DNA from: Galeopsis tetrahit
Taxonomy: Eukaryota > Streptophyta > Magnoliopsida > Lamiales > Lamiaceae
Length of the DNA stretch: 64,000 nucleotides
Direction: 5' to 3'
Assembly: GCA_963675135.1 (NCBI GenBank)
Contig: OY776129.1
Coordinates: 76,725,348 to 76,789,347 of the forward strand
Shown here: positions 46,545 through 59,448 of the stretch, in pieces
How positions within the stretch are numbered: position 1 is the stretch's first letter
How the letters are laid out: every line of letters begins with the position of its first letter
Notes under the pieces: generated by a model
Told to the model about the DNA's origin: nothing
The model's database searches: none
Seen by the model: only the letters and a program-made list of their open reading frames with translations
Position numbers and translations under genes: made by a program

Positions 46545-49500
46545 TAGAGTTTAATTTTTCTCACTCTAGAAAGTAGACAGGGGTTTGATATGGGAATGGG
46601 AGTGTTGGAGATATATAGAGGGGGAAAGGGCGGGGGAAGAAACAATGGTCAATGGGGGGACAGAATGAGGAGAAATGGGGTGGTCTTTTTCTTTGGCAGG
46701 GGAGTTACAGCTTTACCTTTAGGCCTATTGAGAGAAAGATAATATAGGTAAGGGCCTACATGTATGTATGTGTGTGTGTGTGTATGTGTGTGTATATAGG
46801 AGAGATACAATGCAGATGTTAATGATGACTTGTGTCAGATAGATGTAGCTACTGCCTCAATCATAATGATGGGATTTGGCTTTGGCCCTTTGAATTTTGA
46901 GTCGCCTTTTTCAGTTGAGTTGTGCATGCAACCTTTTTACAAACCACAGTTTGAATTTTTTTCAACTGCGGTTTATTGCTTGTTTTGGAATCTCAACTTT
47001 CATTTTCACCAACAGTTTAAATCAAATTTATTCATAAGTTGAATTCCTCTCTCAAAACAAATACTCCCTACTCCACGTAAATGTTTTCATAGGTAGATAG
47101 ACACACATATTAATAAAAAGTACTCCCTCCGTCCGCCTATAAGTGTTACGTTACTTTTTGGCACACAGATTAAGAAAAGTGATTAGATAATAGATATAGT
47201 ACAAGTGATGTGATTGAGAGAGGAGAGAGATAGAGAGAAAAATGAAGATATAAAGTGAAGTGTAAGAAAAAGTACTTACCAAAAAAGGTATGGGAAACTT
47301 ATAGGCGGACGGACAAAAATGGTAAAATGGGAAGCTTATAGGCGGACGGAGGGAGTATAATAATGAATAGAGTTTTGAAGAATAATTTCTAGAGTTTTAT
47401 ATATAAAATAAATAAATGAATTGACTTTTATGTATATGTAAAATAAAAGTAATGACATTTATGTAAAATTGAGGATATATTGAGAGTTGAGTTTACAAAG
47501 GGTTTTCCATTTTAAAAGTGTGAAAGTTATTACTATAATACGTCCAAAAAAGAAAAATGTGAAAGTAACTGTGGGATGGAGAGAGTACTTCCTTCATCCC
47601 TTACTTGAAGACACATAACTTTTGGACATGGGTTTTAACAAATTATTATTTATTAGTATTATAAAAGATAAAGTGAGAGTAGTAAAGACTTCTCAACTTT
47701 ATAAATAATAATAAAATTATTTTTTAATTTAATAAAGTAGTAGCATTTATTATTGTATTGTAATATTTTAAAGGGATTGTTTAAAGTGTTTTTACTATTT
47801 TAATTAACATGTCATCAAATAACGAACACCAAAAATAGTAAAATGAGTAATCAAGTAAAAAACGGAGTATTCACAATTTGAATTCATAACACTTGTCATA
47901 TGTTGTTATGGTGTGAAATCGTCTCCCTCTGCTTAATGACACATTTTACTTTTTTTATCTTTTATTTAATAATTCATATTTAAAATAATAAAAGAACATT
48001 TTAAATATTCCCTAAAAATATCTGAATATCATATCAAATGTTCACACTAAAAAATATTTTTATTACTCGTAAAATTAAATTATTCCGTATTTTACAACTC
48101 TCACTTTTATCTGTCATAATATTGACGTGTTTGTGTGTAAATATCAACAAATGTCATTACATTTTGTAATTAATACTTATTTCGTCCAAAATCAATTCAC
48201 ATTTTCTTTTTTTAACAGTCTCGCGTTACTTTTCAAACATAAAAAAATAGTTTCTCAAAATATTTACTCTGAAAATTATCATTTATTTATCTATTATGTC
48301 ATCATATTTTTTTAAGAAATATTTTTTCTTTATCATTTCATTAAAATTAAAAGTATCTCAATATAATCTGATATATACATGTAAATTAAAGAAAAAGGTG
48401 AAAAGGAAATGGGGGAAGGAATCTAAGTTAGAACCAAACATGGCACAAAGCTACTTTTAATTTTATTTTATTTTTTCAACCTTAGTTAAGTCAAATCATA
48501 ATTTGTAACTCCTCCTCTTTAAAAAGGGGTTTCTTTTTCGAAGCGTTGGTCATTGACCCTGAGAAGGGTGTGTTTTTTCTCGTGATATAACTATTTTTCC
48601 ACGCCCACGCGCTCCACACACGCGCCTTCTCTGGGCCCCACTTCACGGAACAATCGTGTGGTGCACGTGGATTTTGCTTTTAATACCCAACCCTGTCTCC
48701 CTCTTTTTATTTTTTTATTTCGTGGGTTAGTTGTTAATTAATCATTAATTATACTTAATTATGTTACAACTTGGAACCTACAATTAAACAATTAATAACA
48801 CACTTAATTATTTATTAGTATGCATTTAATTGCAGGTTACGAATCTCCTCTAAAAAAAGATGTAGGTTACGAGTAATATTTGCTTTTTAATTGGAACTTT
48901 ATATGATGCCCTATTATTCTCTCAATCTAAAAAGTCATGTTTTAAAAAGGTTTGTTTTAAAAAATAATTCCTCTAAAAGTTGAAGTAATTTTTAATTAAA
49001 TTTTGTGAAACAAAAATACAGGTTTGGTGAATAAATGAAGGATTATACGTAAGTTATGACAATTTATAAAAGTTCAACAATAAAAAGTTGTGATATGAAT
49101 ACACAAATACCGTGCTTTTTTTTTTTTTTTTGGATTACTTAATATTTTGTTTTTATTATCCTTGTCAAAAAGGAAGATTGTGATTTTTTTTTTAATAAAC
49201 AATAGTCTTTATTTTGTACATAGAATTGTTTAACAACTTATGCCCGTATGGTAAATAGAAAAAAATTATTTCATAATTTTAAATTTTAGAATCGTCCACA
49301 ACCTGAATTTATGTACAAATTTAGCATTTCAAGTCACGTATGTGTAACATCGTTAAATCAAATATATAATCTTGATGTACTTTCAGAAAAAGAAAAAAAT
49401 CATTACAAAATAAGGAAAAAGTTATTAAGGTTTGTTTATATTATGCTTTTCCAAATAAGTTGAAGAAGCTCGGAAGATATATAGGACTTAGTATGTCCAC

Positions 49501-50629
49501 TTTACGGGGCATACAAAAATATTCCAACTTTGAAATTATTTGCTTAATTTGGGAAAATTTAAATATACTTGACTTTGATAAATTATAGTCCACAAAAAAT
49601 TCATTAGTCACTCTTTACCAACTTATGTATCTAATACCGATTTATACGTTCATAGCTTATTCCACAACATTAAAATGAGTACATGGCAAAATTACTATAT
49701 CCTACAATTATTCGTACATTTGATTTATGCTCACTCCGTCAGCGTAAAGTAATATTTCTGATTATTTAATATAAAATTTAAGTAATATTAATTATTTGTT
49801 TATTTACATATATATAAAATAGAGAAGATAATGTAACTATAATTAAAATATTATACATAAAAAGAAATATGAACACTTATATGACAATTCGAAAAAGAAA
49901 ATACGAACACTTTTATATGACGTATTTAAAAATTAAAAAAAAAACTTGAAAATAAAAGAGTAATTAATACTGTACAACTTTTTTCCTCTGCATTCAAGTT
50001 TTCATTTTCCCCTTGGTATTTATTGACTAAATTATCTTGACTGTTGATGGAATTCATTAACTTCTGTCAAAAATTAATAAAAATCATTAACTTCTATTGT
50101 CTAAATCCCCTTTACTTTAATGAAATTCATTGACTTCGTTCAAAAAAAATCATTACCTGTTGATTTTTTTTTTTTAAATATACATATATATGTATTTTTT
50201 TTAATGTATACCAAATTCAAAAGTCAAAGTAACGTTATTTCTTGTTAAAATAAAAAAATAAAAAACGTTATTTACTCATTTGAATAGTGCATCCAAAGAT
50301 TTCTAAACTTTCAAAATTTATTTTGATGGATTCTATTTTCACATTGCACTCCTTTTTTACTGGATATAATAATTTTCGTTTTTAGATCAAAACATACTGT
50401 TTTTCGTATTTTACATTGCAGTCCTCTTACGGGATATAACAATTTTCTGACGGGGTAAATCCTAGGAGACGATAATCTCATACCTGCCTCGTTGTCATCT
50501 CTATACAAAATGATTCTACTTAACAAGCAATACGTATGCTTAAAAAAACGTAAGATGTGTCATGATATGAAATGAATGATGATAGTTAAATATTCATTCA
50601 TTTCAATAACATCTTCGCATAACTTTTGG
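46545..50629. other. gene-poor AT-rich region
   Basis: 46545-46700 is the HD-Zip promoter and leader side. A (TG)n microsatellite lies at about 46767-46800 and a Stowaway MITE at 47123. A short duplicated segment containing ACATTGCA-TCCT and GGATATAA occurs at about 50340 and 50412. A GC-richer patch (48540-48700) has no readable product. I see no gene here. Confidence 0.45.
47123..47355. mobile_element. Stowaway MITE
   Basis: CTCCCTCCGTCCGCCTATAA at the left and TTATAGGCGGACGGAGGGAG at the right are exact inverted repeats, with TA duplicated on both sides. The 233-bp interior has no coding sequence. This is the best-preserved copy of the family whose ends also occur at 32305, 52094 and 35483. 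Confidence 0.92.
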
Positions 50630-51358
50630 CAGGGGCGGACCCAGGATTGACGATGAGGGGGGCCAATATAATATTGTTCGACATTATTATACGTTTGTTA
50701 ATGAAATTAAAATATTTTATATTTATATTATTATTTGCGATTAAAAATATTAAAATGTAAAACTCCCTATATAATCTATAATCATTTGAGTTGAAAATTA
50801 AAAATAATAATGAATGGTAAATAAAAAAATTAATTTTTTTTAAAAGAATATGAAATCTAGAAAAATTGTGGGTGAGTTTCTACTACTTGTGTTGTAAACT
50901 TGTTAAAACGAAAAAAGAGAAACTTAACTAATGAAAAATAAATTATGATCCCTAATTCTAATTATTAATATATAAGAAATTGAAATGATTCACATTTGCG
51001 TACACCCAATTATATGGTGTAATTAGGCCACGATTTTAACTTGGTTCTATTGTGGCGGACTAAAAATTCAATTGAATTTGGTGTTTGCCTTTTAAAAATT
51101 AATATTAATTTATACCATTAAAATATAAAAAAATTGAAATATATTTTAATATTAATATTTGGGATAAAGTCTATAACTTAAAAGGCGGAATACAATTCAA
51201 TCTGGCCGAAGTAAGTCAATTTAAAAGTTAATTCAATAACAAAACTAATTAACTTATAATCTAATTTAAAAACTAATACATACGGAGTATAATATATATA
51301 AAAAATAAAATTGAGGGGGGTCATGGCCACCCCAAGCATGACCGTGGCTCCGCCCCTG
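50630..51358. mobile_element. non-autonomous hAT-like element
   Basis: The ends CAGGGGCGGACCCAGG and GTGGCTCCGCCCCTG are inverted repeats that extend with mismatches into ATGAGGGGGGCCA / GGCCACCCC. Flanking 8-bp sequences ACTTTTGG and ATTTTTGG differ by one base, the duplication length expected for hAT. The interior is AT-rich and non-coding. Confidence 0.75.
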
Positions 51359-52245
51359 ATTTTTGGATACATAAATTAAGAAATATGATCAAATAAGTGA
51401 CACATTAGAGTTGATATAATTGAGAAAATAATATAATGAGTGCGAGAAATAATTGTTATAAAAAAAAAAAGTTTTATTTGGACAAATGAAAAAAGTAAAA
51501 TTGTGAAACTTTGATTGAAAATTTGAAACCGAGGGAGTATAGACTTTTAAATTGTACTCTATATTATGTTCCCCACTAGTCAAATTTGGTCAATCACTAC
51601 CCTAACGAGGGAAGAAGACTTGCGTTTGCGTATGCGTCCTATGCCAACTTGACTTTTCAATACTCACTCAGTTTCAATTTGTATTTCATGCTAATTCACA
51701 AGTTCTATGTCAAATTTCACTTTTTTTTCGAGCTATTTTACTATATTAATGGTTATGATAAATAGGCAATTATCTTTCATTAATGTGTAAATTAGTCTCT
51801 TATATATATTTCTATATATGTGGTTAAATATTTCTCATTCATGAAATAAATATAATTTCTTTATCGGACCAACAATCCATCACGATGCGGATAAATTGAA
51901 TAAAAGTATAGACCTCTCTTAATTCAACAAAGAAAACATGTCTTAAGTGGTTTCAATCGAATACATGTCCTTGAATTTCAACAAGTCAATGCTAATTGAG
52001 ATATATGACATGGGCATTAAACGTCCATGGGTTACATGGGTAGATCCTGTACATGATTACTATGTCTTCAAATTTGAATGAAAAATAATACACCCTCCCG
52101 TCCCGCTATAAACTTCCCCTTTCTTTTGAGTGTTTTGATTAAAAAATATGATAAAATAATACTTCAGATAAAGTATAAGTAATGTGATGGTAAAAGAGAA
52201 AATAATAGATGAATATTAGATAAAGTATGATAAAATAATACTCTA

Positions 52246-52524
52246 CTATGTTTGGTTTGATGGAAAATGTGGGAAATACTTTTTTATCCCACTTTTTCCA
52301 TTGTTTGGTTTTCTAAATTAAAGCCCGAGAATTTATTTGGGCCCGAGTCAATTTTCCCATTTTTTCCTACATTTGCATGATTATTAATCTTAGGTGAGAG
52401 GGTGAGTTTATTTTTCCATCAATCCAAACATACAAATTATTTCAATATTTTAATTTGTGAACAGTGCAATCCCACTCAATTTAATCCTAATATATTTATC
52501 CTATCTAACAAACCAAACTAGCCC
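52246..52524. mobile_element. small MITE with TGTTTGGTTTG ends
   Basis: The left CTATGTTTGGTTTGATGG and right TAACAAACCAAACTAGCCC are imperfect inverted repeats around a 280-bp non-coding core. It lies just left of the CACTA element inside the interrupted Stowaway copy. Confidence 0.55.
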
Positions 52525-52589
52525 TACATAAAGTAGAAGTGACGTGATTGGGAGAGAGAAAATCACTACAAAAAACGTGCGCTATAGGG

Positions 52590-52795
52590 ACGGACAAATG
52601 CCGACGGATTATAGTCCGTCGGCATTTCCGACGGAAATGCTGACGGAATGCCGACGGATTGAAAAGTCAACATCAATGCTGACGGATTTCCTTTCCGTCA
52701 GCATTTACCGAGGGAAATGCTGACGGATTTCCGTTCCGTCAGCATTTACCGAGGGAAAATGCTGACGGAAGTTTTGAAATATGTATGCCGACGGG
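52590..52795. repeat. CACTA 5' subterminal repeat array
   Basis: Many direct and inverted copies of TGCCGACGGA / TCCGTCGGCA, plus the variant TGCTGACGGA, are packed in about 200 bp and can form hairpins. In En/Spm such motifs are the binding sites of TnpA; by analogy the same role is inferred here. Confidence 0.88.
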
Positions 52796-52799
52796 CAAA

Positions 52800-53987
52800 A
52801 TTTTTTTTTTTTTTTTTTATATATAAGGGCCTTCAGATTGATTCGTTTTAGAAAAAAAAAAAAAAAAAGGGGGGCGTGCGTGAGTGAGGATTCGGTGGGG
52901 AAGACGAAGACGAGGACGAGGCTATTGAAGCAAATTTCTCCGATTATATTGATACGGTACGTTTTCTTAATTAGTTCTATTACTTAATTTTAATACTTAT
53001 ATATGTTTATGCATGGATATATGTAAATATGAATAATTTAATGTTGATTTGCATGTTATATTGATTTAGTTAGTTGTTAAAATATTATGATCATGTTAGT
53101 ACGTACGTTAGTTAATTTAATTTGTTGATTAAGAATAATTTTGATAGATCGAGTAGTTTTTTAAGGTTAATTAATTAATTGTTATATGTATACATTAATT
53201 AATTGTTATATAGTTAATTACTAGTTTAATTTAATGGTGTAATTTTGATATAGAATATTTTTAATGTAGGTAGTGCATGTTTCAATCAATTGTTTAAATT
53301 AGTTTAGATATAGTGGTTCGACCGTTGGATCACGTTGTAATTAGGAATATGTTGATTAAATTAGGAATACGCTATATTAGTAAAAATTTTAAATTAGGAA
53401 TATGTTCATTAAATTGATAATTATTGACCCAATTAGAAAATTATTATTTTAATTAGTTTTAGGTTTGTTAATTTAGGAATATATATGTTCAATTTTTTAT
53501 TATTGATTAAGTTAGGTAGAAAAATAATAATTAGAAAAATAATAATTAAATTAGGTTATTGTTGATTAAATTAGGAATATGTTGATTAATTAAATTAGAA
53601 ATATGCTATATTAGTAAAAAAAATTAAATTAGGAATATGTTCATTAAATTGATAATTAGAAAACTCCAATTAGAAAAGTATTATTTTAATTATGTTTAGA
53701 TTTGTTAATTTAGGAATATGTTAATTTAGAAATATTTTTAATGTAGGTGATGCATGTTTCAATCTATTGTTTAAATTATTAGTTAATTAGATGGTTCGAC
53801 GGTGGTATCACGTTGTAATTAGGTTATATATATATATATATTGTTTTGATTTAAATTAGGAATATGTTGATTAAATTAGGAATTGATTAAATTAGGAATA
53901 TGCTATATTAGTAAAAAATTTAAATTAGCAATATGTTCATTAAATTGATAATTAGTAAAATTATGTATTTTTTATTGATTGAAACAC
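52800..53987. other. AT-rich leader region of the CACTA TnpA-like gene
   Basis: No ORF of substance is present. A repeated AAATTAGGAATATG phrase occurs at least six times between 53340 and 53950 in loosely repeated blocks, including two copies of a block containing TGCATGTTTCAATC (about 53274 and 53751). It probably holds promoter and untranslated leader. Confidence 0.5.
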
Positions 53988-55643
53988 ATGAGTGAACAAG
54001 TACCGAATCAGGGTTCTGGTTCGCGTAGGTCGTCATTTTTTTCACGTCGTTCAAGGAGGTCTCGGGATGAATCAGTACCTGAGATGGCTCCTCCTCCTCC
54101 TCCTCATGTGGCAGTGTCGCCGCCGCCGCCGACTACGATGTCGGTTGGTTCGTCATCCTCTTCTCGTCAGCATCCTGTTCGAGACAAAAGGAAACCCATT
54201 GAAATCGTTTCAGGAGCGTAAGTCAATAATTCTAATGTTTAACAGTATTCAATAACGATTAACTTTATTTATTTATTTATTTATTTATAATGTGTTAGTT
54301 TATAAATTTGTTAATAATTTTACAGGTTGGTGCCCGGTAATGAGGTGTCCAGGATCTGCACAAAATCCTTTAAGAATTGCAAGATTTCTAAGGGTGCTAT
54401 CACTTGGTTGTCGGTGCCACAATCTAAAAAGGATGAATATTTCGAGGAGTTCCAGGTATATAATTACAATAATTAAAGTTTATTAAATAACTAATTATTC
54501 ATATTATTTGATAAATATGTTGAATATTTATTTGTATAGAAAAAGGCCCGTTGGGATACGGCGATCTACTCGGACGCCGATATTTACGAGAAGTGGTACG
54601 GTGTTTGTTCTAGTCGGTACACGAACATGATGTACGACTGGAGAACGGCCTGGCGTGATAAAGACATAAATCTTGTTCTGGGGGTAGAGGATGGTGTTGA
54701 CCTGTGGGAGTCGTTGGTTGAGAAGTGGTCGGACCCGGCTTACCAAGAGAAGTGTAACAAAGCTCGGGCCAACCGCAGAACCGACGTTGGAGGCGGGATG
54801 GCAGTGCATCGGGGGGGAGCTCGGTCCGTCCTCGAGCAATCACTTGCTATCGTAAGTTTTCATTAATTTTTTAAAATTAAATAATTATAGTTAATTATTT
54901 TATATTAGTTATCTAAATTAATTTGTATATGTTTATTTGATACGTAATAGGAGCGGGAGACTGGACGTCCACACACCCACTTGGATCGGATGAGTCTTCT
55001 TCATCCGTTTAATGCCGATACACAGACGTCCACCTACGGGCGCACTACTGACCTCCACGTAAGTTTAATTAAATTTATGTATTAATTACATTATATATAT
55101 ATATATATAGATAATTAAATTAATTTTAATTTTTTAATTATGTAGTTGAGCGTCCGACAGAGGATTGAAGAGGCCGAGACGCAAGCCACCGCCACGACTA
55201 CTGCTGAATCCGGAAGCAGCGGTACCCCTCCGGCTGTTGACGTGGACCGGTGTTACCTTGACGTTGCCCCGACCTCCAAGGGAAGGGTCCTTGGCCTTGG
55301 TGGGATGAGCAACGCCGTGAGGACACCAAGTGGTCGGTCGGCCCGGAGTGCATCGCAGCCGTCCGTATCCTCCACTCCCGTCCCGGATCCGAACGTCATG
55401 GCAACGTTCGAGAACTACTTCCGTCTCTGGAGTACCAATGCGGGTCGGACGTTGGGGATGTCTGCTGAGCAGATCGAGGCCATCTATCAACAGACGATGG
55501 GGCAACCAACGCCAGCTCCAGCTCCAGCTCCAGATCAAGCTGCAGGTCAAGATGCAGGTCAGGCCGACGGTGCCGACGTCAACTTGAATGAGGATGTGGA
55601 ACAATTTTTTAAATTTCCGGGCAGTGGCAACTATCCTGGTTGA
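53988..55643 (+). CDS. TnpA-like CACTA accessory protein (Ptta/En/Spm family)
   Basis: Five exons (53988-54217, 54326-54455, 54540-54851, 54951-55058, 55146-55643) join in frame to 425 residues with no stop. The N-terminus is Ser/Arg- and Pro-rich. The core (KSFKNCKISKGAITWLSVPQ, then KKDEYFEEFQKKARWD, YEKWYGVCSSRYTNMMYDWR, LWESLVEKWSDPAYQEKCNK, ARANR) fits the plant Ptta/En/Spm transposase family (PF03004), recognised from memory of its layout. The end has Gln/Ala/Pro-rich repeats. The start is the ATG at 53988. It is expected to bind the subterminal repeats and act with TNP2. Confidence 0.85.
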
Positions 55644-55912
55644 ACAATTTGAACAATTTAATTTTGTGTTGAACTAATTTATTTTTCTGTTGAACTTATT
55701 TAATTTTCTGTTGAACTTATTTATCTTTATGTATATATTTATGTTTATGTTGAAAAATATGTTGAACTATATATTGCAGTTTATTTGTGTAGTTTATTGG
55801 TGTATAGATGAAAATAGGGTGCATTCTATATATAGATTTAAACCACTTGAAGGTGGAAGTGAATTTTAGTACAAATTAAAATAGCCTCATATAGAGTGCA
55901 TTATACATATAT

Positions 55913-56293
55913 TTAACCAAACCACTTGAAGGTTGTAGATGCAACCATGACAACTAGCACAATCAAAATGATTTTGTTCACTTTGATTAAATCCTTGATT
56001 TCTTCAGCCAAATTCTTGATTTATGTAACCAATTTCTTCATCTCTTGAGTCATTTTCTTCATGTCTTCAGTTTCTTGGTCACTTTGATTAGATCCTTGAT
56101 TCTTGTCAACACCACAGTTTTCTAGAGTATCAGCCCATACAAAGAAACCACATCCACCATCACTTAGGGAGTCAGGACAATTATGAAATATCCTCCCTTT
56201 ACTTCTAGGTTGTTTAGAAGCATATGTACGACATGCCTTTCCACAATAACAAACAAGACCTTGCTGAAATCGAATAGAAGAGGAAGAAGACAT
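55913..56293 (-). pseudogene. GRF zinc-finger protein with C-terminal membrane segment, disrupted
   Basis: From the ATG at 56291-56293 the frame encodes a GRF-type zinc finger (CYCGKACRTYASKQPRSKGR, IFHNCPDSLSDGGCGFFVW, with conserved Cys/His), then a coiled-coil-like Lys/Glu stretch, and stops at 56021. Shortly after, in another frame, comes EEIKDLIKVNKIILIVLVVM then VASTTFKWFG-stop, a hydrophobic tail typical of such small plant zf-GRF proteins. So a frameshift (or an unrecognised intron) separates head and tail. It runs opposite to the transposase genes and shares a motif cluster as its upstream region. It may be a captured host gene. Confidence 0.7.
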
Positions 56294-56403
56294 GATATTT
56301 CTTTGCAAAATAGAAAAAATCGAATATGGTGTGTGTGAGCTTTGTGTTGCTATATATACAAAAAATTGAATTAATTAATAAAATAAAATAAAAAAACCCG
56401 CCA

Positions 56404-56650
56404 AATGCCGACGGAATATATTTTCCGTCGGAATTCAGAATTTGATAAATGCCGACGGAATATCCGTCGGCATTTATCTTTACTGACGGCAATTTGGGCG
56501 GTGAAATGCCGACGGAATTAACTTTCCGTCGGAATTCACCATTTGATAAATGCCGACGGATTATCCGTCGGCATTTATCTTGACCGACGGAAATTTGGGC
56601 GGGTGAAATGCCGACGGAAAGATAAGTCCGTCGGCATTTCCGTCGGGAAA
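56404..56650. repeat. internal array of the CACTA subterminal motif
   Basis: At least eight copies of TGCCGACGGA or TCCGTCGGCATTT, in direct and inverted orientation, lie between the divergent GRF zinc-finger and TNP2 genes. They are the same words as in the terminal arrays. This may be a TnpA-responsive promoter or the scar of a nested CACTA end. Confidence 0.85.
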
Positions 56651-56911
56651 TGTTTCCCTAAAACTTTCTTTTTTTCCACTTCACTTTCGTATTGCAAATT
56701 TACACCAAAACTTTCTACTGCCTATTTTTTTATGCTCATGCTCGGGTATTCAGAAACATCAAATTACAGTACATTTTCTACCATTTTTAATTTACTCTAT
56801 ATATAAAATTCAATATAATGTAATTACATGTTTTATATATATCATAAGTTTTGTTTGAATTTATTATAAGTTTAGTTTAGTAATGTGTTGCTCCACTTAA
56901 ATGTTTAGCAG

Positions 56912-59399
56912 ATGGATTTGCCTGACCGTCGTTGGATGTATTGTACTCCTAGAATGATTAGAGGAAATGTGAATGTGGAATTTTATAATGAACTCGTGTT
57001 ATTTGTTGAATTTGCAAAAAGCCAGCCACATTACATGAGTGGAAATTGCATTAGGTGTCCGTGTAATGCTAAGAAATGTCAGAATAAGCAATATAAAGAG
57101 ATTGATGAGGTCCTAGTGCATATTGTGAAGAATGGTTTCGTTGATAATTATTATAATTGGACTAGTCATGGCGAAACACGTTGGCCTTATAGATTTGATG
57201 AAGTGTTTTACTATTACACTGTTGGAATATATATACAAGAAGCAAATTTCGATCATGTTGGCACTAGTAACGAGGTAGAACAACAGTTTGGGGACGAAGA
57301 ACAACAGTTTGGGGATGAAGAACCGAATATGTATCAAACAATGATCAGGGAAGCTGGTTTTTCAAACATGGAAGAGGAGCCGACGAATGAGGCATTTCGG
57401 TTTTATGAGATGCTCAAATTAGTCGAAGAAGATTTATATCCGGGTTGTGAATCTCACTCACAGTTTTCATTTAATGCACGACTCATGAACATTAAGACCG
57501 AGAACAAGCTTTCTAACAGGGCATATGAGCAAGTGACACAGTTATGCAGTGAAATTTGTCCTCAAAATAATAAGGTGCCTACGACGTTTCATCAAAGCAA
57601 ACAAATGTTGAAGAATGTTGGTTTGCCGGTTGAGAAGATTGATTGTTGTGTGAAGGGTTGCATGTTATATTGGGGTGACGAAGATAGCAGTCTGAACATG
57701 TGTAGATTGTGTGGCCATCCCCGGTACAAAGAGGCACGTCGAAAGGGACCTGGTGGTCAATCGAAGAAGACAAAGAAGAAAGTGCCATATAAGAAGATGT
57801 ACTACCTTCCTATCATTCCTCGTTTGATGAGATTATATCAATCAAGTGCCACTGCACAACACATGACGTGGCATGCTACAGATTCCTCTTCGGCTGAGTC
57901 GAGGGAGATGCGACATCCGGCAGACTCAGAGGCCTGGAAACATCTTGACAACGTGTTTCCAGATTTTGCTTGTGAACCGAGGAATGTGAGATTAGGTTTG
58001 TGTACTGATGGTTTTGCACCGTTTGGGATGCATGGGAAGCAGTATTCTTTGTGACCGGTGATACTGACTCCGTATAATCTTCCTCCGTGGATGTGCATGA
58101 AACCTCAAACAATGTTTCTGACTGTATTGGTGCCTGGACCAACGAATCCAAAGGACAAACTGGATGTTTATCTCCAACCTCTTATAAAAGACTTGATCTT
58201 CTTATGGAAGAATGGAGTCCAAACGTACGATGTTTTTAGAAAGCAGAACTTCACGATGCGTGCTGCTCTTTTATGGACCATTAGCGACTTTCCTGCATAT
58301 GGTATGTTGTCCGGGTGGAGTACGGCCGGAAAGAAAGCATGTCCGTATTGTATGGAGAATTCTGAAGCTTTCAGTCTCCCGGTGAGTAGAAAAGTTTCAT
58401 GGTTCGATAATCACCGTAGGTTCTTACCTCAAGGTCACCCGTTTCGAAGAAATAAGAAGAACTTCGTAAAGAACAGAGCAGTCACAAACAATCGACCTCC
58501 ACTTCGAGATGGTATTTTATACATTTATTTAATGAGTATTAAACGTATATTTATCTATTGCTTTTAGTGTCACTTATAATTTACTCTCCGTACAGGACGT
58601 AGGTTGTTATATGAGATTCAGTGGACGGGGTTGAAAAAAAGTACTGAGGAAAATGCAGCGGAACACAACAGAGGAATTGAGGGTGGTTGGAACAAAAGGA
58701 GTATTTTTTGGGACTTACCATACTGGAGTTCACTATTGATACGACACAATTTGGATGTGATGCACATTGAAAAAAATGTGTTTGACAATGTGTTCCACAC
58801 AATCATGAACACCGAAGGCAAGACGAAAGACACTCCAAAGTCTCGGGAGGATTTGGACACTCTTTGTCGCCGTCCAGAGTTGAAAAAGGATGAGCGTACA
58901 GGTAAATTTCCAAAGGCTAGCTACACACTGGATAAGCCACAAAAACAAAGATTGTGTAGGTGGATAAAGGAGTTGAACTTTTCGGACGGCTACGTGTCGA
59001 ACTTGAGTCGATGCGTAGACACAACAACGGGTAAGGTTGCAAGGATGAAGAGTCATGATTGTCATGTATTTATGCAACGCTTGATACCGATTGCGTTCAA
59101 GGAACTTCTTCCTCTCAATGTGTGGAGGGCTATCACTGAATTAAGTCTATTTTGTAGAGATTTAACGGCTACAACGATCACGATCGATGATATGATTCGT
59201 TTAGATGAAGACATTCCAGTGATTTTGTGTAAGTTGGAACAAATTTTTCCACCTAGCTTCTTTAACTCGATGAAACACTTACCCGTTCACTTAGCGTATG
59301 AAGCGAGAATTTGTGGTCCGGTGCAATACAGGTGGATGTACCCATTTGAAAGGTAAAATCTTACTTTTTTTTATTTCATTACAATTACACATGCATTCT

Positions 59400-59448
<49 letters not shown>

